NCBI RefSeq assembly: GCF_000001635.26
Contig: NC_000067.6
Span: 23,396,511-23,460,510, forward strand
Reading direction: 5' to 3'
DNA length: 64,000 bases
DNA from: Mus musculus
Taxonomy: Eukaryota > Chordata > Mammalia > Rodentia > Muridae
This document shows, in pieces, positions 55,641-64,000 of the stretch. The position numbers and the translations under genes were made by a program. Each line of letters opens with the position of its first letter. Position 1 is the stretch's first letter. The notes under the pieces were generated by a model. The model had not been told where the DNA came from. It saw only the letters and a list, made by a program, of their open reading frames with translations, and did no database searches.

Positions 55641-55973
55641 TCATGGACTATCCTCTACCCTTGTTAGCAAGCCTATTTTCTTTGTTTGGTTCATATTAAG
55701 ACAGCCATGTGGATGATACTTTACGGGTGTAGCTTTTGACATTGCTAGAAGACACAGTCTCAGAGCAATCTCCCTGTTTTTCTGGCTCTTTCGTTTTTTC
55801 AGCTTCTCCTTCAACAATAATCCCTGAGCCTCAGGTGCAAAAATTGTTTTGTAGACATATTCATTAGGACTGTACTCCACAACTGTGCATCTTGATTGGT
55901 TTCTGTTTTCTGTAAAGACCTTTGTCTGGTACAAAGAGAAGTTTCCTTGATTAGGGGTGAAGAAGACACTTAT
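55641..55973 (-). CDS. candidate terminal coding exon, unrecognised protein
   Basis: On the minus strand an acceptor-like TTGTTCTTATGCATACAG ends at 55974. From there 110 codons stay open (ISVFFTPNQGNFSLYQTK near the start, then a basic helix-like KEKLKKRKSQKNREIALRL, ending LLTRVEDSP) to TGA at 55643-55641. AATAAA follows at 55588-55583, about 55 bp after the stop. No repeat family is recognised over it. The composition (balanced, Lys/Arg-rich middle, no low complexity) looks coding-like. If real it would be the last exon of a minus-strand gene whose earlier exons lie to the right, perhaps beyond the window. The function cannot be stated. It could also be a chance frame. Confidence 0.4.
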   Translation of the reverse strand: MSVFFTPNQGNFSLYQTKVFTENRNQSRCTVVEYSPNEYVYKTIFAPEAQGLLLKEKLKKRKSQKNREIALRLCLLAMSKATPVKYHPHGCLNMNQTKKIGLLTRVEDSP

Positions 55974-56064
55974 CTGTATGCATAAGAACAAATAATTAGA
56001 ATGTAGTTAGGAATTATGCTGGTTTAGTAGAGTGGTGACTGTAGGTTCCCAGGCCCCATGACTT

Positions 56065-56430
56065 TATTAGCCCTGATTTTCAGTACCACTCATGGTTTCC
56101 CTCTTGTTGATCAGGTCTTAAGTTCAACTAGAGAGCTGTTGTTTACCACCAAGGTATGTGTGCCACTACTGCAACCCTGGGTTATCCTGCCATTCTGGTT
56201 AATGTTGTGGTTCATGACTATCATAACTGCATCGGGACCTAGGTTGCTTCCCTCCTTTGGAAACTTGCATGACAATTTCTGGTACCATGAAAACCAATCC
56301 TCATGGAGAAAGCCATTCAAGTCAGTTCCAATTCAGGGGCCCTGGGCCAATGTCTGAAATGCATGATGACTTCAGCAATAGGAATTTACTTTCCATCTTG
56401 GGTGGGTAGGTGGAGAAACTAAGGGCAATG
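56065..56430 (+). mobile_element. interspersed repeat fragment, family not named
   Basis: CTCATGGTTTCCCTCTTGTTG, TTAGAGAGCTGTTG-like text (here CTAGAGAGCTGTTGTTTACC) and GTCTGAAATGCATGATGACT resemble a widespread mouse repeat, possibly the internal part of a MaLR element. The 99-codon frame at 56058-56357 lies within it and is not called. Confidence 0.4.
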
Positions 56431-56699
56431 CAATAGTTTGTATGTTTTGGGAATTTCTTGGATAAATCCGATGAACAAATCAAAAGAGGGTTTCTCATAT
56501 CTGATGTTGTAATTAGTTTTAGGTGCTCTTGGCTCTTAAGAGAGCATTATCAGCCCAGATAACAAAATTTCAAATAAAGTATATATGTATGTTTACATAG
56601 AAACTTATGTGTATTAGAGTTTTTAAAAGAAAATAGTTAATAGTAGGACTATTTCAGACTTCATATAACTTTTTCACTCATCCTTAATGTTCTTATTTT

Positions 56700-56905
56700 T
56701 AAAGGTGTATATATGTGTGTACCTAGGTGTAAGTATATATACCACATGCATGCACTACCTATGGAAGCCAGAAGAGGGCATTAAATATCCTGCAACAGGA
56801 ATTACAGTCACATGTGAGCTGCCTGATATAGGTGCTGGGAACTGCTTCAGGTCCTCTCCAAGAGCAGCAAGTGCTCCTAGCAGCTGAGCTAGCTCTGAAG
56901 GCTTC
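56700..56905 (-). mobile_element. B3 SINE, antisense
   Basis: GGAAGCCAGAAGAGGGCATT, GAATTACAGTCACATGTGAG, GCTGGGAACTGCTTCAGGTC and GCAGCTGAGCTAGCTCTGAA match reversed B3. Confidence 0.88.
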
Positions 56906-58680
56906 CAAAATGTTTATGTACATATGTTCCTGATATCATCTAAACAACTAAATACATCAGAACAACATGAAGAAAAGCCAAAAGAATTTGTAGCAGGAAG
57001 GTGAGGAAGAAAAACAGAAGAAAAGGAAGGAGAAAAAAATCATACATAACATCTACTAATCTCAGAGACGTCAGGAAAAGAAAAGAAAATGTGTGGTAAA
57101 CAGAAACCATGAAAACACCCTGTTCAAATAAGCCCAAATGGATAAATTTAACTAAAAATAGATAACTATAAGTAAAGTTGTCCATAAATAGATAAAATTC
57201 AGCTACTAAAAGAAAGATCATTAAATGGGATAACAGTAAGAGAAATTCATGGATATCCTGTTTACAAAATGTGACAGCAACTAAAAGGAAACTTGAGCAT
57301 ACAATTTTGGAAAACCTAAGTAGATGTCCCACAGGCTGGCTCAGTCGGAGTCCCTCAACCAGCAGGAGAAATAAGGGTCCTGGTACTCAGTTGGGCAAGG
57401 AGTAAGCGAGTGACAAACAGACACAAACACAAGGGAGTATTGGATCTGAATGTAATTTCTCAAAGCGAGCATCAGAGTTATAATACAGAAAAACAAGGAA
57501 GTTAGGTGATACATTAGCCAAAGTACATCAAGGTTATCCAATGCATAATGACTCTTTACAGAAAAAATGCATGCATAAAAGCTAACAGGGACCAGGCAGT
57601 GTTTACAATTGAGATAAGATTAGACCTATCTAAAGTCAGCTATTCTTAGGTGCCAGGTAAAAGGGATAATATGCTCAGGTGCAATACTAGTCTATTGTTT
57701 AACCCACTGCCAGGGGTCCCTTAGTAAGTAGCTAATTATGCCGTTCCTCTGGGCCTAGTGAAAAAAATGCACCAGGGGAGTTCCATTCTACTAACCTTTT
57801 CATGAATAATACAATACTCCAGTTCCTCCTTAAACCACAACCCGCCTTCTTTCTACTATTATGCAATGTAGACTGCCATACATGACTGTAATGAGAATTC
57901 TAAGTTTACTTTGTTGAACTAGCCCCAAGATTTATAGCTCTGACCCAGTAAACTGTAATGCCTGGTTTCTTTCACTATCTCTCTGGAGACATTTCATCTG
58001 AATAAGTAACATTCTTATGAAACTCCAATCCCAGGGTCAGCTCAATGACTGCCTAGGATATTGAGACACTGGTGAAGGCCAGGAAGCAATGTTCAATTTA
58101 ACTTAGCCATTTGTCAAGTCATTCCTTAGGGGTACCTATAATAAAACAATACTGAAAGAAAGCATGCAAGACCCTCCAAACTATCACAAGGACAAATCTG
58201 GACCACTTCTGTGCTACGGGATGCTAGAGACTCTCCAGAAGACAGTTTCTGTGAAACTTTTTGCCTCAGGACTGCAGCCAAGCTTTTGGACTTGTCATGT
58301 AGACTCCACTGGAGTGGGTGTGGCATAGATGTTAACAGATAAATGAACTAAGTAGTGTGAAACAATCCTCAAGACAGTGAAATACTTTCCAAATGTGGGC
58401 ATCTGAGGAGAATACTACATTAATCAGAGTAAACAACAGGACTCCCCAGTAAAACCAAACCCAGAACTGGAACAGGAGATGTTAAACACCCCAATAAGAA
58501 GAACAAATATAGAAAATGTGAAGATAGAATGTTTAAACTAGTAGGTTGTACTTAGTCCCAGAACATTTTCCATCCTATGTTAATATGCAAACACCAACTT
58601 CCCCAGTGGCTTAGAAGTGAGGACATGAGCAGCAAGCTTTAATGCTTATATCACAGAGGAAGGTGCTCAGACTCAGAGAA
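56906..58680. other. no recognised gene; possible antisense LTR part
   Basis: 57330-57830 (e.g. CAACCAGCAGGAGAAATAAG, GAGTAAGCGAGTGACAAACA) may be an antisense ERVK LTR, but this cannot be confirmed. The remainder looks unique. Confidence 0.35.
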
Positions 58681-58930
58681 CATGGCACGCAGTGGGCGGA
58701 GCAGGGCTTAAAGGAAGGGAGGCCCTTGGTCCTGTGGAGGTTTGACGTCCTAGCATAGGGGGATGCTGGACCTGTGGGTGGGAGAGGGCGGGTAGGTGGA
58801 GGAGCACTCTGATAGAAGCAAAGGGAAGGGGGTATAGGGCAGATATGGGATGGGGGGGTTGTTGAGGGGTAACAGGGAAGTGAAAGATCATTTGAAATGT
58901 AAATGAATGGAACATTTAATTTAAAAGAAA
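58681..58930 (+). mobile_element. L1 3' UTR fragment, sense (older subfamily)
   Basis: GGGAGGCCCTTGGTCCTGTG, GGTGGAGGAGCACTCTGATA and GATCATTTGAAATGTAAATG match the reverse of the antisense copies at 26370 and 63563. It ends TTTAATTTAAAAG. Confidence 0.85.
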
Positions 58931-59732
58931 GAATGAAAAAAAAACTCTCTTCAAATCAAACTTCTGTTACATTATTGATTAAAAAAAAGGGGGGGGGGAA
59001 TACAGGCAACTTCTGACTAACATTTCATACCATAGAGAAATGTAATAAAAGCTTGAATTGAATAAAATATTAACTCAAATATAAGATGATAACAACACAG
59101 AATGAGGTAAAAACACAAATTGAAAATATAAGGAGACAAATCAAAGCTATAACAGCACCATTATGGAACTAATAAATAAATTACATGCAGAAAGGAATTG
59201 AATGGATATGGTTGAAAAACAAATTGCTTATGCATAGAAAGGCTTGTGATAAGCACGGGAAAATCAGAAGAAAAAGATGAGCATATTAAGGGAATGGAAG
59301 GTAATAGCTACAGAAGACTGACAAAGGTAATGTCATACAAGCTTTAAAGGATTCAGTTGTCCTTGAGTTGAAAATCCAGGAAGTGAATTGGAATAATTAT
59401 TTCAATAAAAAATAGAAAAAATAACACTGGATTATAACAATAAGGCACTGTGCCCAAAATAAATAGCATCATACAAACATGTACCTGAGGATATTAGTTC
59501 TAACCAATTCTCTTGTTGTTGCTGAATTTCAAGGATAAAGGAAGGATGCTTCTGCTATATAAGGACCAATAGCTGCTTACCACTGAGAACAGCAGCCAGC
59601 TGTGCTTACCCTTTTGTAGAGTAATATTTTAGTCTACAGTATAATGAAGCCATGTCAACTAAACTCTGAAGAAGAAATGTGATTCAAAAATGTGTCCAGC
59701 CAACATTTGAGTCAAGTATAAAAAGCATATAG
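58931..59732. other. AT-rich sequence, no gene seen
   Basis: Includes a G run at 58989-58998. Nothing else is recognised. Confidence 0.5.
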
Positions 59733-59805
59733 GGGGGTTGGGACTTATCCAAGTAGTAGAGTGCTTGACTAGCAAGCACTAAAGCCACAGGTCCTCAGTT
59801 CCAGA
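59733..59805 (+). mobile_element. ID-type SINE (tRNA-like head), sense, diverged
   Basis: GGGTTGGGACTTATCCAAGT, AGAGTGCTTGACTAGCAAGC and GTCCTCAGTTCC follow the ID/tRNA-Ala-like head with A and B boxes. Confidence 0.7.
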
Positions 59806-59816
59806 CCAATAAATGA

Positions 59817-60435
59817 TGAATTACAGGGATGGAAATGGAGAGGAGCCTGAGGAAAAGAAGGTCCAGCAATGGGCCCAAAGTGGGATCCAGCTCATAGAGG
59901 AGGTCCTAAGACCTGATACTATTGCTGAGGCTATGGAGAGCTCACAAAAAGGGACCTAGCATGACCGCACTCCAGAAGACCCAACAAGCAGCTGAAAGAG
60001 TCAGATGCAGATATTTGCACTTTGCACCCAACCAATGGACAGAAGCTGCTGACCCCTGTTGTTGAATTAGGGAAAGCTGAAAGAAGCTGAGGAGGATGAT
60101 CCTGTAGGAGGACCAGCAGTCTCAATCAATCTGGACCCCCAGATATCTCAAAACACTGGACCACCAAATAGGCAGCATACACCACCTGATATGAGGCTCC
60201 CAACACACATACAGTAGAGGACTGCCAGGTCTGTGTTCATTCAGAGATGATGCACCTAACCCTCAAGAGACTAGAGGCCCCAGGGAGTTTAGAGGTCAGG
60301 TGGGGCGAGGGGTGGGGGTGGGGGGTGGAGACAGAGGGCATGGGGAGGGGGTATGGGATGTGGAATGGTAAGAGGGTGGACAGGGGTGGGGGAAATAAAA
60401 TATGGAATGTTAAAAAAAATAAAATTTAAAAAGAA
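59817..60435 (+). mobile_element. Lx-type L1 3' UTR, sense
   Basis: TTACAGGGATGGAAATGGAG, CAACCAATGGACAGAAGCTG, GGCAGCATACACCACCTGAT and GAGACTAGAGGCCCCAGGG align in order with 17240-17835. It ends GGAAATAAAATATGGAATG plus an A-rich tail. It keeps a segment (TGTTCATTCAGAG near 60233) that is missing in the 17.6-kb copy but present, inverted, in the 33-kb copy. Confidence 0.9.
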
Positions 60436-61129
60436 AAACAAACAAACACAACAACAATAATAAAAGGCATGTAGGGAAAGCATATAACAGCAACAGCATG
60501 CCTTAGATGTTTTGTAGAAAATACAAGGGTTCAGTGAAGACTCTAACTAATCAGAGGTGTGAATCATGGTAAATGGTGACTCCTACTATGTTTAATTCCA
60601 GATGGTAATGATATACACTATTACACAGAGACCCAGGTGTTCTAAAGCCAGACAGAGGTCCTTTGCTTGAAAAGACAATAGAAACAATATGCTCTGGTAT
60701 GGGATAATTTGTGAGAGTACACATTTTCAAAGTATTCCTCAATATGAAGTATTTTTTTACCATAATGTATTTTCAAAATATTTCCCTCTGATTAAAATCC
60801 ATACAAGAGGAAAACAAAAATTCAGATCTTAAGATCTACCATATGCCTAAAAATTATAATGAGCATTAAACCAGAAATACAGAATTCAGAGCACTAGTGA
60901 GAAACATGCTTACAAAGCGTAATAAAGCTATCTTAAAACTTGAAGATGTTTGGATGTCTTTTCTTAATGTCAAATGAATTCCAATGTATTGCTCTTGATT
61001 AAAAACAGAATGCAGACTATGGTGGTGGCTCCAGCTGACAGACATGCTGATCTCTGTCTCTCTCGCAACACTGGATTGAGTGAGAGCAAAAGTGTAAAAA
61101 GGAACAAAGAGAATAAATCACAGGACAGT

Positions 61130-61131
<2 letters not shown>
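60436..61131. other. no recognised feature
   Basis: AT-rich sequence; short AAC/AAT runs at the left from the Lx tail. Confidence 0.5.

Positions 61132-61162
<31 letters not shown>
61132..61162 (+). repeat. (CA)n microsatellite
   Basis: About 15 CA units. Confidence 0.95.
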
Positions 61163-61165
<3 letters not shown>

Positions 61166-61201
61166 AGAGGATCAGTACGCTTATGGGAGACTAAAGAATA
61201 A

Positions 61202-61580
61202 GCCTAGCAAACACAGAAGTGGATGCTCACAGTCAGCTAATGGATGGATCACAGGGCCCCCAATGGAGGAGCTAGAGAAAGTACCTAAGGAGCTAAAGGG
61301 ATCTGCAACCCTATAAGTGGAACAACATTATGAACTAACCAGTACCCCGGAGCTCTTGACTCTAGCTGCATATGTATCAAAAGATGGCCTAGTCGGCCAT
61401 CAGTGGAAAGAGAGGCCCATTGGACACACAAACTTTATATGCCCCAGTACAGGGGAATGCCAGGGCCAAAAAGGGGGAGTGGGTGGGTAGGGGAGTAGGG
61501 GTGGGTGGGTATGGGGGACTTTTGGTATAGCATTGGAAATGTAAATGAGCTAAATACCTAATAAAAAATGGAAAAAAAAA
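61202..61580 (+). mobile_element. 5'-truncated young L1 3' UTR, sense, with short TSD
   Basis: GCCTAGCAAACACAGAAGTG through AGCTGCATATGTATCAAAAG and a G-rich tract (61475-61515) to CTAATAAAAAATGG plus an A-tail. AAAGAATAA is found at 61193-61201 and 61581-61589. Confidence 0.93.
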
Positions 61581-61659
61581 AAAGAATAAAGTCGAGTAGT
61601 GTAGGAAGGGCACTTCCTATGCAGAAGCTGCCATGTGTCATGGGTGGTTAGAATCTAGA

Positions 61660-61745
61660 GTCAACACAATGTAAGGGTTTGTAAAAACATGAAGAGAGTA
61701 TGAAGGTGCCATGATGAAACCTGTTATTTTGCATGCTAACTTAGA
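61660..61745 (+). mobile_element. HAL1/old L1 3' end fragment (candidate)
   Basis: GTGCCATGATGAAACCTGTT followed by ATTTTGCATGCTAACTTAG resembles the 3' terminus of rodent HAL1-type elements. Confidence 0.5.
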
Positions 61746-62299
61746 ATCTTCAATGTGTGAAGACGTGAAGTGTTGTGCTAGTGCTTACTTAATGTGTATG
61801 GCATGCTAAGTGCAGGCCACAGCGCCTCAACCTAAGTGTGGTGGTAAAAGTCCTCCCATACCTTACCTACTTGTCCTAAAGAACAAACAAAAACAGTTCT
61901 CATCACAAGCAACAGTCCTGGGAGAGCCAAAGTAGAGATGGTCCTGACATCTTACTTCAAATCAAGTCTATTGTGTCATTTAGGATTTCTTCAGCATAGC
62001 AAATAAATGTATCCCCAGCCAATCATCTTTAAGGAAACTATGCAAACTTCTCAATGTACTTTTTCAGTATTCTAGAGCAAAAGATAAGTAAATAAATACA
62101 AATAAAAAAAATCAAACATTGCCTGACATTTGAAGACAAAGTCAAAATAAATCTGAGATAGTGCCCTAAGGAAACACAGATAATATTAGCAACAGAAAAG
62201 AACTTTCTTGATGGCCATGCCAATTATAAGCAAGCAGATGTCACTTACATCCATGAATGGCTATACTTGGAAGCAAGAAAGAACACTTAGAAGTTGTAA
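61746..62299. other. no recognised feature
   Basis: AT-rich unique-looking sequence. Confidence 0.5.
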
Positions 62300-62815
62300 A
62301 AAAAAAAAAAAATTGAAACCATGAGATTTATAGGTCAATGGATGAAGGACTAGTAAGATAAATACGGCATGGTTTCTCTCATATGTGGATCACAACATTG
62401 AATGTTTTGTGTGTTTATGTAAATGTGAAAGCCAAAAATCTGAAAATGTGTGAACAGAGTAAATACTTTTGGGAAGGCAGGAGAATATAAGTAGATTGGA
62501 GGTAGACAGGAGGAATACTGGGGACAGAAACGTTTTAACAGGGAGGGGACTGGAGAAATCGTATGTTTGTGTTTGTAGGGGGAAACAAATAAAGTCTATA
62601 AAATGGCCATAGGAAACCCTACTGTCTTCAATGCACCCATTTAAAAATATCATTGGAGGAGATAATCAAATACATGCGGTAAGAAAGAATTGGGAAGAAA
62701 TACTGGAGATGAAGGGATGAGGGAGGGGTAGAGGAGAGAAGGATATGAAAGGGTTAACGAAAACTAAGGATGTATAAAAAAGTCTTATAGAAACCCACCT
62801 GTTCATGAAGTAATT
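62300..62815 (+). mobile_element. old L1/HAL1-type 3' region, sense (candidate)
   Basis: CATGAGATTTATAGGTCAAT, TTTCTCTCATATGTGGATCA, TTTTGGGAAGGCAGGAGAAT and GGATGTATAAAAAAGTCTTA follow the layout of an old rodent L1/HAL1 3' end. No open frame remains. Confidence 0.55.
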
Positions 62816-62953
62816 TATATATATATAAATTATATATATTTATATATTTATTATATAATATATAATATATATTATTTATATATAATGTATAATATTTATA
62901 ATAATAATATATAATAATATATCTGGCATCAATGGGAGGGGAGCCCCTCCCAT

Positions 62954-63006
<53 letters not shown>
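62816..63006. repeat. AT-rich array around a perfect hairpin
   Basis: Irregular TA/TAA repeats (62816-62922), then a 14-bp inverted repeat (62928-62941 and 62944-62957, arm ATCAATGGGAGGGG, 2-bp loop), then pure (AT)n to 63005. The arm is a scrap of L1 3' UTR. Confidence 0.95.
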
Positions 63007-63008
<2 letters not shown>

Positions 63009-63286
63009 TTAATTCAGATGACCTGCATGGGTGGATGATGCATCTCTATTACTGTTCTTTAACAATCTCAGTGCCAGGCATGGAAAGTGCTAGGCAGGCC
63101 ACAGGGGAAAATGGCAGCAATGGTCTCACCTATCATAGGACCAAATATAACCTATCTTCCAAGAAAGCTATACTTGCCAGTGCAATAGTGGTGTGATTGT
63201 TATTGGGGTTGCTGACAGCTTTCTGCTTTGATTTAAGGACTGTTCCACAGGAGGAAATGCACATTTGGCACTATAAATCTGATTTT

Positions 63287-63320
63287 AAAAACAAACAAAC
63301 AAACAAACAAACAAAAACAA
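63287..63320 (+). repeat. (AAAC)n microsatellite
   Basis: Seven or so AAAC units. Confidence 0.93.
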
Positions 63321-63562
63321 ATACAACTCATGCTGGCATAATCGTATACCCTAGTATGGAAACCATCATCATTATTTTGTAAAATAATTGTGCTATCAAA
63401 CTGCCTTCTAAATTGTTATGTTTATACCAATAGATCCATGCTGCTCTCAGCTTTGGTCAGCAAGCTTCCTTTTGCAGTGGACAGAAGATTTGTAACAGGT
63501 TAATGCGTGATTTAAAAAGTCATTTTTGGGTGCTCATCCCTCAATGAGCTATCAATACTAAA

Positions 63563-63950
63563 TCTTTTTTAATTAAATTTTTATTGGTTATTTTATATAT
63601 TTGCATTTCAAATGTTGCCCCCCATTCCCAGTCTCCTCTCTGCAACCCCCCATTCCATCCTCCCTCCCCTTTGCCTCTATGAGGGTGCTCCTCCACCCAC
63701 TCACCCACTCCTGCCTCACTGCTCTAGCATCCCCCTACACTGGGGCATCAAGCCACCACAGCACCAAGGGGCTCCCCTCCCATTGATGCCAGATAAGGTC
63801 ATCCTCTGCTACATATGCAGTTGGAGCCATGGGTCCTTCCATGTGTACTCTTTGGTTGGTGGTTTAGTCCCTGGGAGTTCTACGGGGTACTGGTTTGTTG
63901 ATATTGTTGTTCTTCCTATGGGGTTGCAGACCCCTTCAGCTCCTTCAAAA
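63563..63950 (-). mobile_element. L1 3' UTR, antisense (older subfamily), 5'-truncated
   Basis: AATTAAATTTTTATTGG, then GCATTTCAAATGTTGCCCCC, CCTCCCATTGATGCCAGATA and CCATGTGTACTCTTTGGTTG match the copies at 26370-26650 (same strand) and 58681-58930 (opposite strand). It stops near 63950. The last 50 bases of the window are not L1. Confidence 0.9.
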
Positions 63951-64000
63951 GTTTCAAAGAATTATTGACACGAGCATCCGGCAGCAGATACGATTATGGG

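Noticed and set aside
62816..63006. Hairpin as a possible terminator or microRNA precursor
   Set aside because: The arms are only 14 bp, the loop is 2 bp, and the flanks are AT repeats. A repeat-derived palindrome explains it better.

Overview
The window looks like intergenic or intronic DNA of a house mouse or very close relative (Mus). It carries rodent-only repeats throughout: B1, B2, B3 and ID-type SINEs, young L1 (LINE-1) elements with the mouse 3' UTR, older Lx-type L1 3' ends, a URR1-type hAT element, MaLR/ERVL-type and ERVK/ERV1-type LTRs, and many long (CA)n, (CTTT)n, (CCTT)n and (GGAGAA)n tracts. No bacterial-style genes, operons, tRNA/rRNA genes or CRISPR arrays are seen. Most long open frames are decayed transposon ORFs or simple-repeat artefacts.

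Layout. 1-6400: LTR-like repeats, B1s and a small ERVK-like LTR with its polypurine tract, in AT-rich DNA. 6413-12468: a full-length but inactivated L1 with a 12-bp target-site duplication (TSD). 12.5-28 kb: AT-rich DNA with SINEs, a class III-type solo LTR with a 5-bp TSD, an Lx 3' end, an antisense L1 with a 16-bp TSD, a URR1 element and microsatellites. 28.4-29.9 kb: the 5' end of a betaretrovirus-like ERVK (LTR, decayed Lys-type primer site, gag remnants), broken by a B1 and an L1. 30-35.7 kb: polypyrimidine and GA tracts, several antisense L1 pieces and a twin-primed Lx insertion. 38-46.7 kb: two LTRs of one family flank an ERV1-type LTR that is split by a second full-length L1 (39729-45826).

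46.7-56 kb is the only stretch with support for host genes, all on the minus strand. A compact three-exon model (about 48850 to 46715) has strong splice signals, matching codon phase across the coding junction, a well-placed ATG, an open frame of about 89 codons and a downstream AATAAA. I do not recognise the protein. A separate exon-like frame (55973 to 55641) has an acceptor, 111 open codons, a stop and an AATAAA about 55 bp later. A 96-bp exon-like block lies at 50780-50875. None of the three is proven. 56-64 kb returns to L1/Lx/HAL1-like 3' ends, microsatellites and an AT-rich cruciform-like palindrome built on an L1 scrap.

Repeat family names come from memory of consensus sequences, not a database search. 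Where the family name is unsure, the entry says so.
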